Positions 1 to 25,997 of a stretch of 64,000 bases of DNA are shown here, in pieces; the stretch's first letter is position 1, and each line of letters begins with the position of its first letter. Source of the stretch: Oncomelania hupensis (taxonomy: Eukaryota; Mollusca; Gastropoda; Littorinimorpha; Pomatiopsidae); contig CM072516.1 of NCBI GenBank assembly GCA_036898135.1, positions 59,621,740 to 59,685,739 of the forward strand, written 5' to 3'. Under the pieces are notes generated by a model. The model saw nothing but the letters and a program-made list of their open reading frames with translations. It was not told where the DNA came from and did no database searches. Position numbers and translations under genes: made by a program.

Positions 1-353
1 GAAATGCAAAACAAAGTAACGCAAAACAAACCAAGATTATATAAACCAGAATTATTTAGATGTTAACTTTTTACTCACTATTAAACACCTGAATAGAGTT
101 AGGCGTTAGAACCCTGACCCATACGGGTACACCCATATCTGAATTTAAAATGCTGGTGAAGCCCATGCCATAGAACGAAGAAAAATAAATAGCTTTTCCA
201 GTCCAGACAACATATGCAGCAAGGATGGAGTTGAGGATGATTGTAGTGGTGTTGGACTTCAGATGCGTGTTCATTTGCATCATTGATTTTATTTTATTTT
301 GGCTGAGTGATCTTAGCATTATTTTATCACCATCATCATCTCTTTATTTTCAG
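1..353. other. ARMC1 intronic sequence at the window edge
   Basis: I see no exon here. The stretch ends in a pyrimidine-rich run and a CAG acceptor at 351-353, so it is the 3' part of an ARMC1 intron whose donor lies outside the window. Confidence 0.7.
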
Positions 354-3300
354 GATTCAACTTGTATGGGGGGCCTTGTGTTGGTGTTGTCAAATCCTGA
401 TTCATCCATTGTCACTTTGGCATTAGAGGTTTGTGGTATTTATTCTCAAATTTAACATTTGTTTCACTCAACAGCGGTAATAATTATAAAGGAAATTGAC
501 AGTTTCTTCGTCCATAGTCTATACAGGTACTTTGTTACTTTAATAGTAGCCTGGTGACATTGTTGAATTATATATAAAGTTTTGTGGGAAAAGAGATTTA
601 AAAAATGATCGTTTAGCTGGTTGATTGATGGGCAGTAGTGACAATCGCTGAAACTAACCATTTCTTGTACTACTACTACTACTACTAATAATAATAAAAT
701 GAACATTTGTATCCTGCCAAATCTAGACAAAAATAGTCTACTCTAGGCGCATACCAACACTTTCTCAACATGCACACACACAAAGACACACCCTTGGCAT
801 GTAAGAACATAAAATACAAAGGAAGAGAAGAAGCAAATCAAAATAAACAGTCAGAATGGGTGGTTGTTTTCACCTGAAATGTATTCCCTTGATGTTGTGT
901 GTGATCATGTCAGTTTTGAAATTTGAAATGCATTGCAAACTATTTTTAGACTCTTCTGATGCTGGCTGAAGACAAAGAGTTGAGACCCATTGTTGGAAAT
1001 CATTTGGGAATTCTGGATCAACTTGAAACTGTGCTGCATCGGTACGTTTTTGTTACGATTCTAAGTTTTGAGTTTTTGCTCATCAAAAGGTTGGGTGGTG
1101 GTTGTGATATAAGGTTATTATCACTACTTGGCCTCTCCATACTTCATTTGACCTACGAAATATTCTTTGGGACAAGCCAAATGCATGACAGTTACATCAC
1201 CATGGAGCTACCCGCTGCTGTGATTAAGGTGCTATGTTTTAGCATTTTGCTATGCCATTTTGATTTCTGTTAACACTAGCTACAATTTGTATTCACTGCT
1301 TCGGTGCACAGTAGTGAATGAATGGCTGTGCAATTCTTTCAGTCATCATGCTGGCCAGTCTATAAACAGTGTTCCCTCAACAAACAAAAAATGAGAGTCC
1401 TTGGGACTCCCAGGTATAAAATTTTAAGAGTCCTTGTGCAAATTTTGAGAGTCCCCAAATCGGAAAAAGAAATGTAAAAACAAGTCCAAGCCTCACTTTT
1501 TTTCTTTTTTTTTAAAACTCTGTTAAAGCGTCACATTAGTTATCATAAACATATAAAACCAACAAATTAAAACATGTATTAAATGTTTATTTAAGCCTAG
1601 ATAGAATCAAAGAATGGATTCACGAAGATTTCTTCTGTTCAGTGAATGGATTGCTTGGAGGAAGTTTACAATGCGCGCGCATGTGATTTTTAAGGACAAC
1701 TCCCGACACAATCTTTAATCGTCTGCAATGTTAATGGCAGTCTCAGTTGGGTTCTGATTCTGATTATGCCGTGAATTAGTTCGCCACTCGTTGGTCGTAT
1801 TTTTGACTTCAGCGATTCGAAAAAAAAATGTGTGCGTCCACAGGACGCACACATGCTTATTTTTCTGCGTCATTTTTCATATTGTGTGCGTAATTGATGC
1901 ACTACTGTGCGTAATCGGGAACACTGATAAATAACTCTGACCTCATCTGAATTTCTAACCAATTACTGAGTAAGAAAAAGCAAAATGTTATAAAACTAAA
2001 ATCAGTACATGTTAATCTGATGAATAAAAATTGATTCAACAAGTTATAAAAACCCCATTGTGTTGCACTTTATTTTCACTGCATCGCATTGCATTGTTCA
2101 AGAATGCTTGGTTTTTTATCATGTCAATGATCAGAGGACAATGAGATTTGGAAGTGATGAGCAACTCTTTGACCTGGAAAAGCGGAATTCATAATAATAT
2201 TAATAGAAATAATAATAATAATAATTCCACTTGTGAATTCAAATATACCATTGTAATTACTCATGTTGACATAAATGTGGTTTAAAATTTATTTTGGTCA
2301 TATATTAGGTGCTTGTTTATGGATGCTACTGTTTCTTTGAAATTACTGCTCCATTTGAATATTTGAGTTGAAGGTGGTGGTCATGGTGTTGACATCTACT
2401 TCACCAGCTCCCAAAATGAGCAGTGGTGCAAATTTCCCTCCAATTGTGGCTTGAAATATTTCTGCCGCCTCCGGATCTGCAGTTTGTCCAGGTCGAACTT
2501 CAGTCTGGTGCACTTTGCTGTGTTTACTTTCTTCAAGTGGAGCCGGAAGGACATCATCATGAGATCGTGGTCACTTCCGATGTCTGCTTCTAGAAAAGTG
2601 CGTGTCCTGCCAATGCTTGATCTGAAGCGTGACTTGACCATGATGTAGTCAATATGGTTGTGATGCTCCCTGCTGGGACTGTGCCATGTCCATCGTCTGT
2701 TTTTTTTTTGGAGACCAAGCGTGTTTGCCAGTATCAGACTGTTGTTTCTGGCAGACTCCAAGAATCTCAGACCTCTGTCATTTTTCTCGTTGTTGCAGTG
2801 AAGTCCACAGGTGTTTCCCAAGTTCTGTGCGCATCTTGACCAACCTTGGCATTCCTATGTCCTTCTTCGGCATTTGGTGAAGGACAGCCTGTAGATGTTC
2901 ATATAAATCCTTGACTTCGCTGTCGTTATAGTCTGATGTTGGGGCATAGGCCTGGATGATGGTGATGTTGAAAGGGGCTTCTCTCAGATAGATGTTAATG
3001 AGTCTACTGGAGGCTGGGCGGCACCCCGTGACAGTGGCTAGAATTCCTTTGTAGACCAAGCATCAAACGTCGTGTTCATGCCTGTCATCTCTCCCACTGA
3101 AACAAAGCTTGTGGCCTTTTTTGGTTGTTGTTTCACCTTGGCCTTTCCAGCACAGTTCGCTGATACCTAAAATATTCCATCGATAGTGGGCCAGTTCTTC
3201 TAATTTCTCCCCCCCCCCCCCTCTCCTCCCTTCCCCTCTTCCCGCAGTTATGCTCCTGACATTCCAGGTTTCTATGATGATGCTGTCTCTCGTGCGGATC

Positions 3301-6180
3301 ATCATTCTAAGTTGTCCAACAGTAGCACATTTATCACCTCCGTCCTGGGGGATTAGGGTTAGGGTTAAAAATGCAAAAATATATATTTTTTAATGATCAT
3401 CATACAGTGTGATGGCTCTGTTTAACCCATAGTATGCAACAACATTGGGTTATTTGATCAGACATGACCACGAGAGATCACGTGAAAGTCAAGATCATCC
3501 AAAGGTCAAGGTCACTCAAGGTCAAGGTCATTGTTTTGTTGGAATAATGAATGCAGCTTTTGCTGTAGCTTATTTGATATTACATGAATGTATTTGGAGC
3601 CAGTGGTCAAGGTCATCTCTAGGTCAAGAGCATAGAAAGATCAAAGTCAGTATTACTTTGCATTTTAATGGCACGGTTTTATTTTTTATCTTCTGGGCAG
3701 TCATTTTCATGTTAAATATTGCAAGTTCCATAAGGAGCATGTTAGTCATATGGGCTTTGCCCTTCTAGTTTTATGTTTTACTTTCAGTATGCAATATGAC
3801 GAAGAAGTGAAACGGTTGGCTGACCAGTTGTACAGCCTGCTTACTGATGTTCCTGACCTTCCGGTGGAGAAGACGCCGCTGAAAGACACTAGCAATACAC
3901 AGCCTTCAAGCTCACGGTATGACTTTGCTTGTTTTGACTCTGGGTTGTACAAAGCAGACAAATGAGGGCATACCATGTAAAGGAATTCAAAATCATAGCA
4001 TGAAAATCAGCTGAAAAGATGTTAACTTGGAATGAAAGCAGTACGAAAAAAAAAAAAAAGTTTTCATAGTCATCATATAAAAATGTGGTTTAAAAGGGTA
4101 TGTAGCTAACCGCTTAATGCTGTGTTAATGGTCTTTTGGAGGTCAAAGGTCATCTCAAGATTAAGGCCAATATTGCTTTATACCTTAGTTCAATCTTTTC
4201 ATTTAATTTATTTAAAACTCCTTCCATATTTGACAATTTCATTTTATTTCATAGAATAGTGTGAGGAAGTCATATAAGGTTTGCCCTTCTTCATAAAGTC
4301 TTTTAAAATTTATTTTCAACATTGGTTTGTTTGTTGTAGGGCACATGGGGTGGGCAAAAGCAAAGGGGCATCTAAATCCACCAAATCTGTGATTCTACAA
4401 GTGCGAGGGGTCTGTGATCAGGTTAGTACATTGTCTGGATATTTAGAAGGCAATTATGACTGCCTAGTATATACAGAGATCATTGATATGAATGTTGTTT
4501 GTTTGCCACAGGAAAAAATTTACTAAATATTCAGACAGAGAGATTAAAAAAAATTCTGGTCTTTGCTTGTTATGTACAGGCAGACCGAGATCTCTGCATG
4601 CGATTGCTGTTGAAAGTAAAGGGTGTGGTTAGCATCACGTTTGATATCACCAAGAAGCAATGTCTGTTGCGCACAAAACCAGATGTCAAACCTGAGGTGA
4701 GATATATTTCTTCTTCTCATTTAAAAAAAAAAATTAATACACTGAATAATTTTTACACAACGTTTTTTCCAAGTATGTTACTTGATTTGTTCTGTCCTTC
4801 ATACAACAATATTATGAACTTTATATACATCGTTATTGAGCATTTTTACAAACATCACTATCACATTCTTCAGGAGTTATATGCCGACAGTGTTACATTT
4901 TATTTTTTTTTTAGACGTTGGTGCGAGCCATTGAAAAGTCCATGACCATGACAGCCCAGCAAGTCATCAAGAATGAGAAAGGAGATGAGGCAAGTATTCT
5001 CTTAAAACATTTAAATTAACAATCAAATACAGTGGAACCTCCGGTATACGACCGTCCAAAATCTGAGAAAAAACGGTCATATAATAGAGGTGGTCTTATA
5101 CCGGAAACAAGGGGGGGGAGGGGGGTCAGGCTCGAAGGGGTATGTAGTCATAATTTTCACACTCACCAGCATGTATTCTCTGACCAAGGAAACTGTAAAA
5201 CATGTTTCATTTTTAGCTTTGTCTTTTATTCTCAACTTCAAAAATAGAAAACAGTCGAACCACTGCCAGACGCGTTCATCTAACTTCAAGTCTGTCAGTG
5301 CAGAAGCTCTCAGTTTCGATGTTTCCCTTTTCGCCACTTTCTCCACTCTCCCATCGTAGTTTCACAGATTCCTTATCCTTTATGATGAGCTGAATTTGGG
5401 TCTTCCCAACGTCTAAACTTCTTGCAACAGACAAACAACTCTCCCCATTTTTACTTCTTTCAATCACTTTCATTCTCTTTGCCAAACTCAAAACGTTCCT
5501 CTTGCGCGACGCCATTTTGACAGCCAGTGTAGGCGAGTAATGTCCCTTATTTGCGAACCGGAAAAAAAAGACAACAGCAGGCGTACACTAACATGAGAGA
5601 AAAAACGAAAGGTACAGACAGCAAATTAACTGATATCTCTTTTAAATTGCCCTAAGACGGTCGAATAAAGGGCTTAAGACACGGTCGCTGGTCGCATAAA
5701 CGAGGTTGTCGCATACCAGGTCATTTATTATTAGAAGTGAATCCGTCAGAAGTTTTCAGGTCACATAACGGAGGGAGTCGTATACCAGAGAGCCGGATAC
5801 CAGAGGTTCCACTGTAGTATTTATCTGTAATTTTAAAAAAAAAATAACTATGTGCCATTCTTTTTAACCTTCACAATATTCTGAAACATGAGATTATTTT
5901 TGTGTTCATTGCTTTTGTCTCAAGAATTTTAACTTTACTTTTACATTTCATTTGCGCACAGTCACTGGTCTCATTCAATTTGAGCGGGCCTGCAGACAAC
6001 AAGGAAAACGAAAACCATATGCCTCCATACCTGTCCGATGATGAAGAGGAACATCACAAGAACAAGAACCATGAAGAAGACAAGAGCGCTCTGGCTAGGA
6101 ACGAAGACAAGGATGAGAGCACTGCCTCAAAGATCTTCACTGCTGCGGCCAGCTTTCTCTCCAACTCTTTCTTTTGGTAA
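354..6180 (+). CDS. ARMC1: Armadillo repeat-containing protein 1, 5'-incomplete
   Basis: ARMC1 is a small armadillo-type protein linked to mitochondrial distribution and the outer-membrane/MICOS bridging complex (family knowledge). Exons I place: 354-428, 950-1041, 3788-3916, 4340-4421, 4580-4696, 4915-4989, 5962-6180. All phases agree and give 262 residues. Exon 1 (GGLVLVLSNPDSSIVTLALE) and exon 2 (TLLMLAEDKELR) match the armadillo part. Exons 4-5 (VILQVRGVCDQ, LKVKGVVSITFDI) match the HMA-like fold of human ARMC1. The C-terminus ends AAASFLSNSFFW, like the human SFYW ending. Human ARMC1 is 282 aa, so roughly the first 30-40 residues and the start codon lie left of the window. The donor after 4989 is GC, not GT; using the nearby GT would shift the frame. 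Introns carry a hAT-like MITE, an RTE fragment, an AAGGTCA repeat and a Tigger-type element. Identity is firm; only the start is missing. Confidence 0.95.
1367..1926. mobile_element. Non-autonomous hAT-like DNA element (about 560 bp)
   Basis: The ends are inverted copies of CAGTGTTCCC (1367-1376, and its complement ending at 1926). A terminus starting CAGNG is typical of hAT elements. The bases flanking both ends read ATAAA (1362-1366 and 1927-1931), shorter than the 8 bp duplication expected for hAT, so the target duplication is uncertain. The interior has internal repeats such as GAGAGTCC and its complement, and no transposase reading frame. It lies in the second visible ARMC1 intron. Confidence 0.55.
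2366..3350 (-). pseudogene. RTE retrotransposon fragment, endonuclease half
   Basis: On the minus strand this matches the region at about 26340-27335 of the larger RTE element. Recognisable endonuclease pieces include ETWNVRSI, GISELCWKG, ITIIQAYAPTSDYND, RWTWHSP and IGSDHDLMMMSF. Frameshifts break it into three reading frames. It is a 5' fragment: the reverse transcriptase and the 3' tail are absent, the opposite of the usual 5' truncation. It lies antisense inside an ARMC1 intron. Confidence 0.9.
3405..3768 (+). repeat. AAGGTCA-rich dispersed repeat, 3' part (copy A1)
   Basis: This shares long stretches with 16730-16940 plus 19690-19853, and with 58800-59166. It contains several TCAAGGTCA/AAGGTCA words and ends in a GGGC-N3-GCCC mini-hairpin followed by CTAG and then T, like the other copies. 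It ends only 19 nt before an ARMC1 exon, so its 3' flank adjoins the splice acceptor tract at 3769-3787. Confidence 0.8.
4120..4300 (+). repeat. Degenerate AAGGTCA-family copy
   Basis: Weak but recognisable similarity to the 3' end of the AAGGTCA repeat: a GGTCAAAGGTCATCTCAAG run near 4142 and a final segment with CATATAAGGTTTGCCCTTCT. It sits in the ARMC1 intron just before the exon at 4340. Confidence 0.5.
5030..5814 (-). mobile_element. Tigger/pogo-like DNA transposon remnant
   Basis: The termini are inverted copies of CAGTGGAACCTC (from 5030, and its complement to 5814), flanked on both sides by TA (5028-5029 and 5815-5816), as expected for Tc1/mariner-superfamily insertions. Subterminal repeats with GGTATACGACCGTC-like words occur at both ends. 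The minus strand carries a 79-residue reading frame (5276-5515) starting MASRKRNVLSLAKRMKVIER and containing SLDVGKTQIQ. This is the CENP-B-type N-terminal helix-turn-helix of pogo/Tigger/jerky transposases. The DDE catalytic part is missing, so this is an internally deleted copy. It lies in the ARMC1 intron that begins with a GC donor. Confidence 0.85.
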
Positions 6181-7740
6181 AAGGAGAAACCCTTACCAAA
6201 ACTTCCAGTCAGTTTTTCTCTTAAGTCTTCGCACTATTCTTCCAATGTTGACTACTTTTCTCTCTTTCACACACATCTCTATTTCCTTCTTCCTTAGATG
6301 CCATGATTCATTTTGTAAAAAAATGGTTTTGTTATAATGTTTCTAAAGTATTTTGAAAGATAATACCAATTTTTTTTTCTTTGTTTGATTCTTTTCTTCT
6401 TAATTGCTTTATTTGATAAAACTAAGAGGTTAAAAGGTCATACAAATTCATAAATTTTTCTACTGAAATTCAAAAAGATAGAAATATTTTAAAAGCTCAT
6501 GAAAACCTTTTGCTACATTGAATTGCAACATATATCTGCCATATGACTGTGATTTTATGCTCTTTATGATAGAGTTTTAACTGCCTGTGGATCAGTCACT
6601 CACGTTCAATTGTTAAACATTACGCAAGGCGAGTTATTGGGCACAGCATTGTCATCTCATGTTAATCTGCAGTTTGAAACATTAGCAGCATCTCATCTGC
6701 TTTCACAGATGAAGCTTGACATACAAAATGTCTGTATTTGAATAAAGCTTTTTTAATCTGTGGTGTTTAGACATAAAGAATGCCTACTGAGTATAAGCAA
6801 AATTGAAGTTTTATTAACTCTTTTTGGAATGCATTTTAGCATTTGTTTTATCTAGAGTCAATCCACTATGCTCTCCATAGTTTTATTAAAATTTTTTTAA
6901 TGTTACAACAATAACTTTTGGTGCAAAATCTGTCTCTTAGTGGTACGGATAGTTATAATAGGGTAAATGAACTGTGTGTTTGTACAGTTTAAATGTGATT
7001 AAGTTGAGTAATTTTAATTGATGCTCATTGTCATAAGGAAAACTGATTTGGCTGATGAAACATATTTGCTTCTCAGATTTACCTTTAAAAAAAAATCATA
7101 CGCAATTACCACATTGTAATTTTTATGGTCGTAGGGTGAAAAACACATCTCAGATAAAGTGGGTAATAGATTTGCTATTTTTCTGATTTGAGCATTTTCA
7201 TTTCACATTGTAAACTGCAGATAATCTTGCTTGACAAGTTTGGCAGTATTAAGTCATTTGCAATAACATATACATGTATATTTGTCATTTAATTGTGCAC
7301 ATTTTGTTTATGTGATACTTTAAAGATGTATGCTTGTTGCATTAAGTTGTAACAGAATGGACAGTAGGTTTTTACAGTTGGAAGTTGGCTATTTCTCTGT
7401 ATTTAGTAATCTGCATCCATAGGTCTTCACCAGGCACCTTAGTTGGCTATTTTGCATTTTACTTCATTAATCCATTCGACCACCATCCCGTTTAGAAGCA
7501 AAAAGGCAAATTAATGTTTAAATGTGTGCATGATATGTTTATGAAAGCATGCCATGTAAGGTTTGTAGTTTGTGCGTATGAAATTGTACATTTTATGCAA
7601 TGCAGTTGTTTTTTTAAAAAAAAATTCTTGTTTACAGTTGCGTTATTTACGCTTGTTTTTATTAAAAGAATAAAAGCTGTGAATGTTTGTACCCGTCTCC
7701 TTTGTTTTGTCTTGAAATTGGCTTAATTAAATGTACAGTT
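6181..7740 (+). other. Probable ARMC1 3' UTR
   Basis: AT-rich sequence after the ARMC1 stop with AATAAA signals at 6741-6746 and 7669-7674. No coding signal is visible. Either signal could end the transcript. Confidence 0.5.
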
Positions 7741-22373
<14,633 letters not shown>

Positions 22374-23660
22374 TGGCTTAGAACAGGTTGCAGAAATCAA
22401 ATCAAACCCTGCTCTCAGCAGTTGCGTTTCAACAAACTTACAAAATTTGATATTGATGATTTGAAAGTGCCATAATTTTTCAAAGGGATTTTTGAACTTG
22501 AGTTTATGATTGATTTGGTTTGATTTTGTAATAATTATGGAGAACAGTTGTGAAATTTGAGTGCACATTTTAAATATTATTTTATGTTATTTTATTTATT
22601 TTTGTTTGTTGGAACGGGTCGTGTTTTATAAACAATTTATACCACTGAAAATGATGTGTTTGTTCATTTTGGTAACCATGATGCTTTAAAACCAAAGCGA
22701 AGTGCGTGATACATGCACAACGCTACACATACACTTCAATGTTTTTGTATGTATATTTTTTCTTCAGTTGTTTGCTTAATAAGCAGAAGGATTTTGCATT
22801 TAATTATGAACATCGATATATAAAGGGGGTTTTGCAGTCATGTAATCATTATATAGTAATATTTCCTTTTTTTTTAAAGTTTGGTTAGTTGACTTTTTGG
22901 GGGATCACTCTTTTGTGTAGTTTCCCTCAAGATTGTCTAACTCTAATACCACAGATATGAAGAGATGTTATGTTAAATTATGAAGAGATGTTATGTTAAA
23001 TTATGAAGAGATGTTATGTTAAATTAAATTCCAAAGAATCATCTACTATCAGTAGTTGTGTTCTTATCTTTATGACAACTGTTGCATGGTGCTCCTTTTG
23101 CTTTCTTATAGAGCTGTGGAAAATAATATTGTAGTAATCATTCCATAAAACCAATCGAGAAGACTTTCTGTTTGCACTGTGTACATTTACTAAGTATAAT
23201 TATGTATGTACGTGCTGTTCGAAATTCCCAAGATAATCTATATTTTGTAATGCAAGTAAACAAGTTTTAAATGTTATTTTAAATTTTTAATGTTGTGACG
23301 TTTGTTATTGAATGAAGGTAAACAGTTTTTAATTCAAAAATATTTATTTAACTTGTAATTTAGCTTGACAATGTTAAACATGATTGTTATTCAGTATATG
23401 TGGGGGTGAAAAAAAAATGACCAAGAATAATGTGTAATGCTTGTAGGCAGCTGATGTGGTCCTACATTACACAATTAAGTGCTTATTATACAGTATATAA
23501 CAAAGATGGCAAAGTCTAGCGTTTGCTTTTCTTTGAACATATCAGTTTTTTTTTAATAATGTCATGACCTTGGCATTGTGACATTGTAAACTGACAATAC
23601 AATGATTCTTGTATCAAGAAGACTTTTTAAGTTTGGACTTGCCCTTTACAAAATAAATTA
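22374..23660 (+). other. Probable AK3 3' UTR with a 23-bp tandem repeat
   Basis: AT-rich sequence after the AK3 stop, with an AATAAA at 23652-23657. A unit close to ATGAAGAGATGTTATGTTAA plus ATT is repeated three times at about 22958-23026, nearly perfectly. Confidence 0.5.
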
Positions 23661-23862
23661 TTATTATCATGAACTTATTAAAGAAGACGAGACAAGATGG
23701 CTGAAGATTGAAAGAGATGTGTAACACACCACAGATTAAAGGGTTCTTTATAGGTATACCATGCACATGATCCGAAATAAACGGGCGAGTCCGAGTATTG
23801 CATACCAGTGGTGGACTTTGCTGATCGCTACAATAGGATGGAGCTGATATGATTATTTCTTT

Positions 23863-23886
23863 CCCCCCCCCCCCCCCCCCCCCCCC
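23863..23886. repeat. Poly-C run of about 24 bases
   Basis: A homopolymer of C at the downstream edge of the AK3 gene, followed by pyrimidine-rich sequence. Its length may be unreliable in any assembly. Confidence 0.9.
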
Positions 23887-24045
23887 TTTTCCTCCCCCTC
23901 CTCTTCCGTGAAATGAACACAGAATACAGAATTTATTCAGCCAAATGTCAACATACATTTTATATGTAAATTGCTTCAATGTTGGTAGACAGTCACACGA
24001 CATACAGACTCCACACATCTTTTAAAACTTAAATTTAAAGATCTT

Positions 24046-24746
24046 TGATTGATTGATTTATTGTTGCTTTAGGTCCAGCGGACTCCTCCGAGCCAAATCA
24101 GGACCGGACAAACCCCAATCCGCATAAAAGATCTGCTGAAACAACCCTAGTGGGAAAATTGAACGCCCTCCACCGGCCAGTCACTTTACAATAAAGACAT
24201 CCCACGCGGGGGACGGCTGAGGGTTTACCTCAACTACGCGAACCCCCGGTTACAAAAACAAAATAGAATACAACCATCATTACAAATCATCAACGAAACA
24301 TATACATATAAAATGCCTATATTGCTAAATACTAACATCATAGGAAGCCCTAGTGACCACCCAGCAGAAAGCGTCCAACACTCCCAAGCTGATCCAACAG
24401 ACCTCATACACAAACAAGGAGTCTTGTCCAGGAAGAGTTTTCAAGAAAAAAGGTAGGTCATTGATCTAGCGAAGAAGAAGATAGTATAGCAGAGTGATAG
24501 GACAGAGCAGGAATGGGAAAGAGTATATGAGGAAGATAGCAACAGTGGGAATTTAAAGCACTAAATTTCCATAAAGTGGGGATACTATTTATACTGAAAC
24601 CCCCGGCACTCCAACGGGGGTACTGTTGCCGCAGTGAATCTGTCATGCCTACAAAGGCAAGACAGGTTTTCAACTGGGGCTTTCACTGTTCCCTTTATAG
24701 GTTAGAACAATCTACAGTGGCAAGATTGCTCATGACCCCAAGGGGT
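24046..24746 (-). mobile_element. Full-length 0.7-kb retroposon (copy 1)
   Basis: Exactly flanked by ATTTAAAGATCTT at 24033-24045 and 24747-24759, a perfect 13 bp target duplication. On the minus strand it starts ACCCCTTGGGGTCATGAGC, contains GTATAAATAG about 150 bases in, and ends GGACCTAAAGCAACAATAAA followed by (TCAA)n. It is nearly identical in extent to the plus-strand copy at 53395-54095. No reading frame of note. The short tandem tail and long duplication indicate LINE-type retroposition; the autonomous partner is unknown. Confidence 0.85.
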
Positions 24747-24759
24747 ATTTAAAGATCTT

Positions 24760-25989
24760 CCTTACACAATTTCAACATTAAGCGCAATCACAATGGACAT
24801 ACCAAGTATCAAAAATGGACATGGGCATATATCACAGAGGAGCTTTAATAAAAAAAATCTCATGCTCACCCATACACAAATGTCACTCAATATTGGTGGA
24901 CTCTGCTGTAATTGTGTACCTTGGTCCTTGTCCACATCCCGGATCCCATATTAGCTATATTAGGGTCAAACTTGTTGACAGGATTATGTCCTGTCCAAAT
25001 GTCGCTCATTATACACAATGCCTATCGAAATTTATAACAAAAGCTGCTCTGTGAGTATGCAGTTTTGGCTTACTTGTTTACTCTAATGAGGATTATTATT
25101 ATTATCATTGTTGTTATTATTTGTACCAAATGTTGGTATATAATATATATGTTTTCAGTTTTAATGTAATAAAAATACACTGTATCTGTTAGTACAATAT
25201 TGTACTATGCTGTCTGTTAGTTTGATTGAAAGAAAATGAACCTGCTCAGATTGGCTGTTTCGTCATGCCATTCTTGGGCATATTGTTTTTATTTAAAATG
25301 TTTTGTTTGTTATATGCATGCACTTAAAAGTATTATAGTTATTCAATCTTGACAAGTGCCTTTTCCACACAATTCATGAAGATTCATTTTTTATTTGCGT
25401 CCATGTTTATGTCTAATTTATGTTCTGATTGTGTTTCCTGACATTATTAAATGGAATGGAGGCTGTACAGTTCGGATTTACCACTTTAATTTACAAACTA
25501 GGATATCAACTGTGATTAAAATTTTAAAAAGGAGGAAAGGTTTGCATCCTTTTTATCTCTATGGATGCGTGTGTGTGTGAGAGAGCGAGAGATAGAGACA
25601 TGGAAGAAACTGCATACTGGTTTGCATACAAAACAGCCAATCAGTACCTGATACGTCAAGAAATCATTAACGGTGAGGAATGAAAAATCAACCAGCTTTA
25701 ATTTATTTTCTAAACAATAATAAATCTAAGAAACAATGCTGAAAGGGCTTGATAATGCAAAAAATTACAGGCCTTTGTATCTGGACACGTGAGCGCCTAT
25801 GCCTGTGACGCGTCTCCATTTGGTTATCTGTGCAGAAAATGCTGATATCAATGTCAGCTTTTGAGAGTAGTTTGTGCAAATAAACTGACAAACTGACATT
25901 GTAAGTCATAAATCAAATTTCGCATTTCAAATTATTTATTCATTTACAATTTACACTTGATATAAATTATGTATTGTATATACACACTT
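24760..25989. other. Intergenic sequence, nothing recognised
   Basis: AT-rich DNA with short microsatellite patches (ATT/ATC runs near 25088, GA run near 25577). No gene or bounded repeat is supported. Confidence 0.5.
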
Positions 25990-25997
25990 TATAGTAT

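Noticed and set aside
7514..7726. A small cysteine/phenylalanine-rich protein in the ARMC1 3' region
   Set aside because: It lies in the probable 3' UTR and spans poly-A/T runs and a poly-A signal; it reads as chance.
24046..24746. A solo LTR (TATA-like motif, poly-A-like signal)
   Set aside because: Target duplications are 12-13 bp instead of 4-6, the ends are not TG...CA, and the 3' end is a short tandem tail; a LINE-type retroposon fits better.
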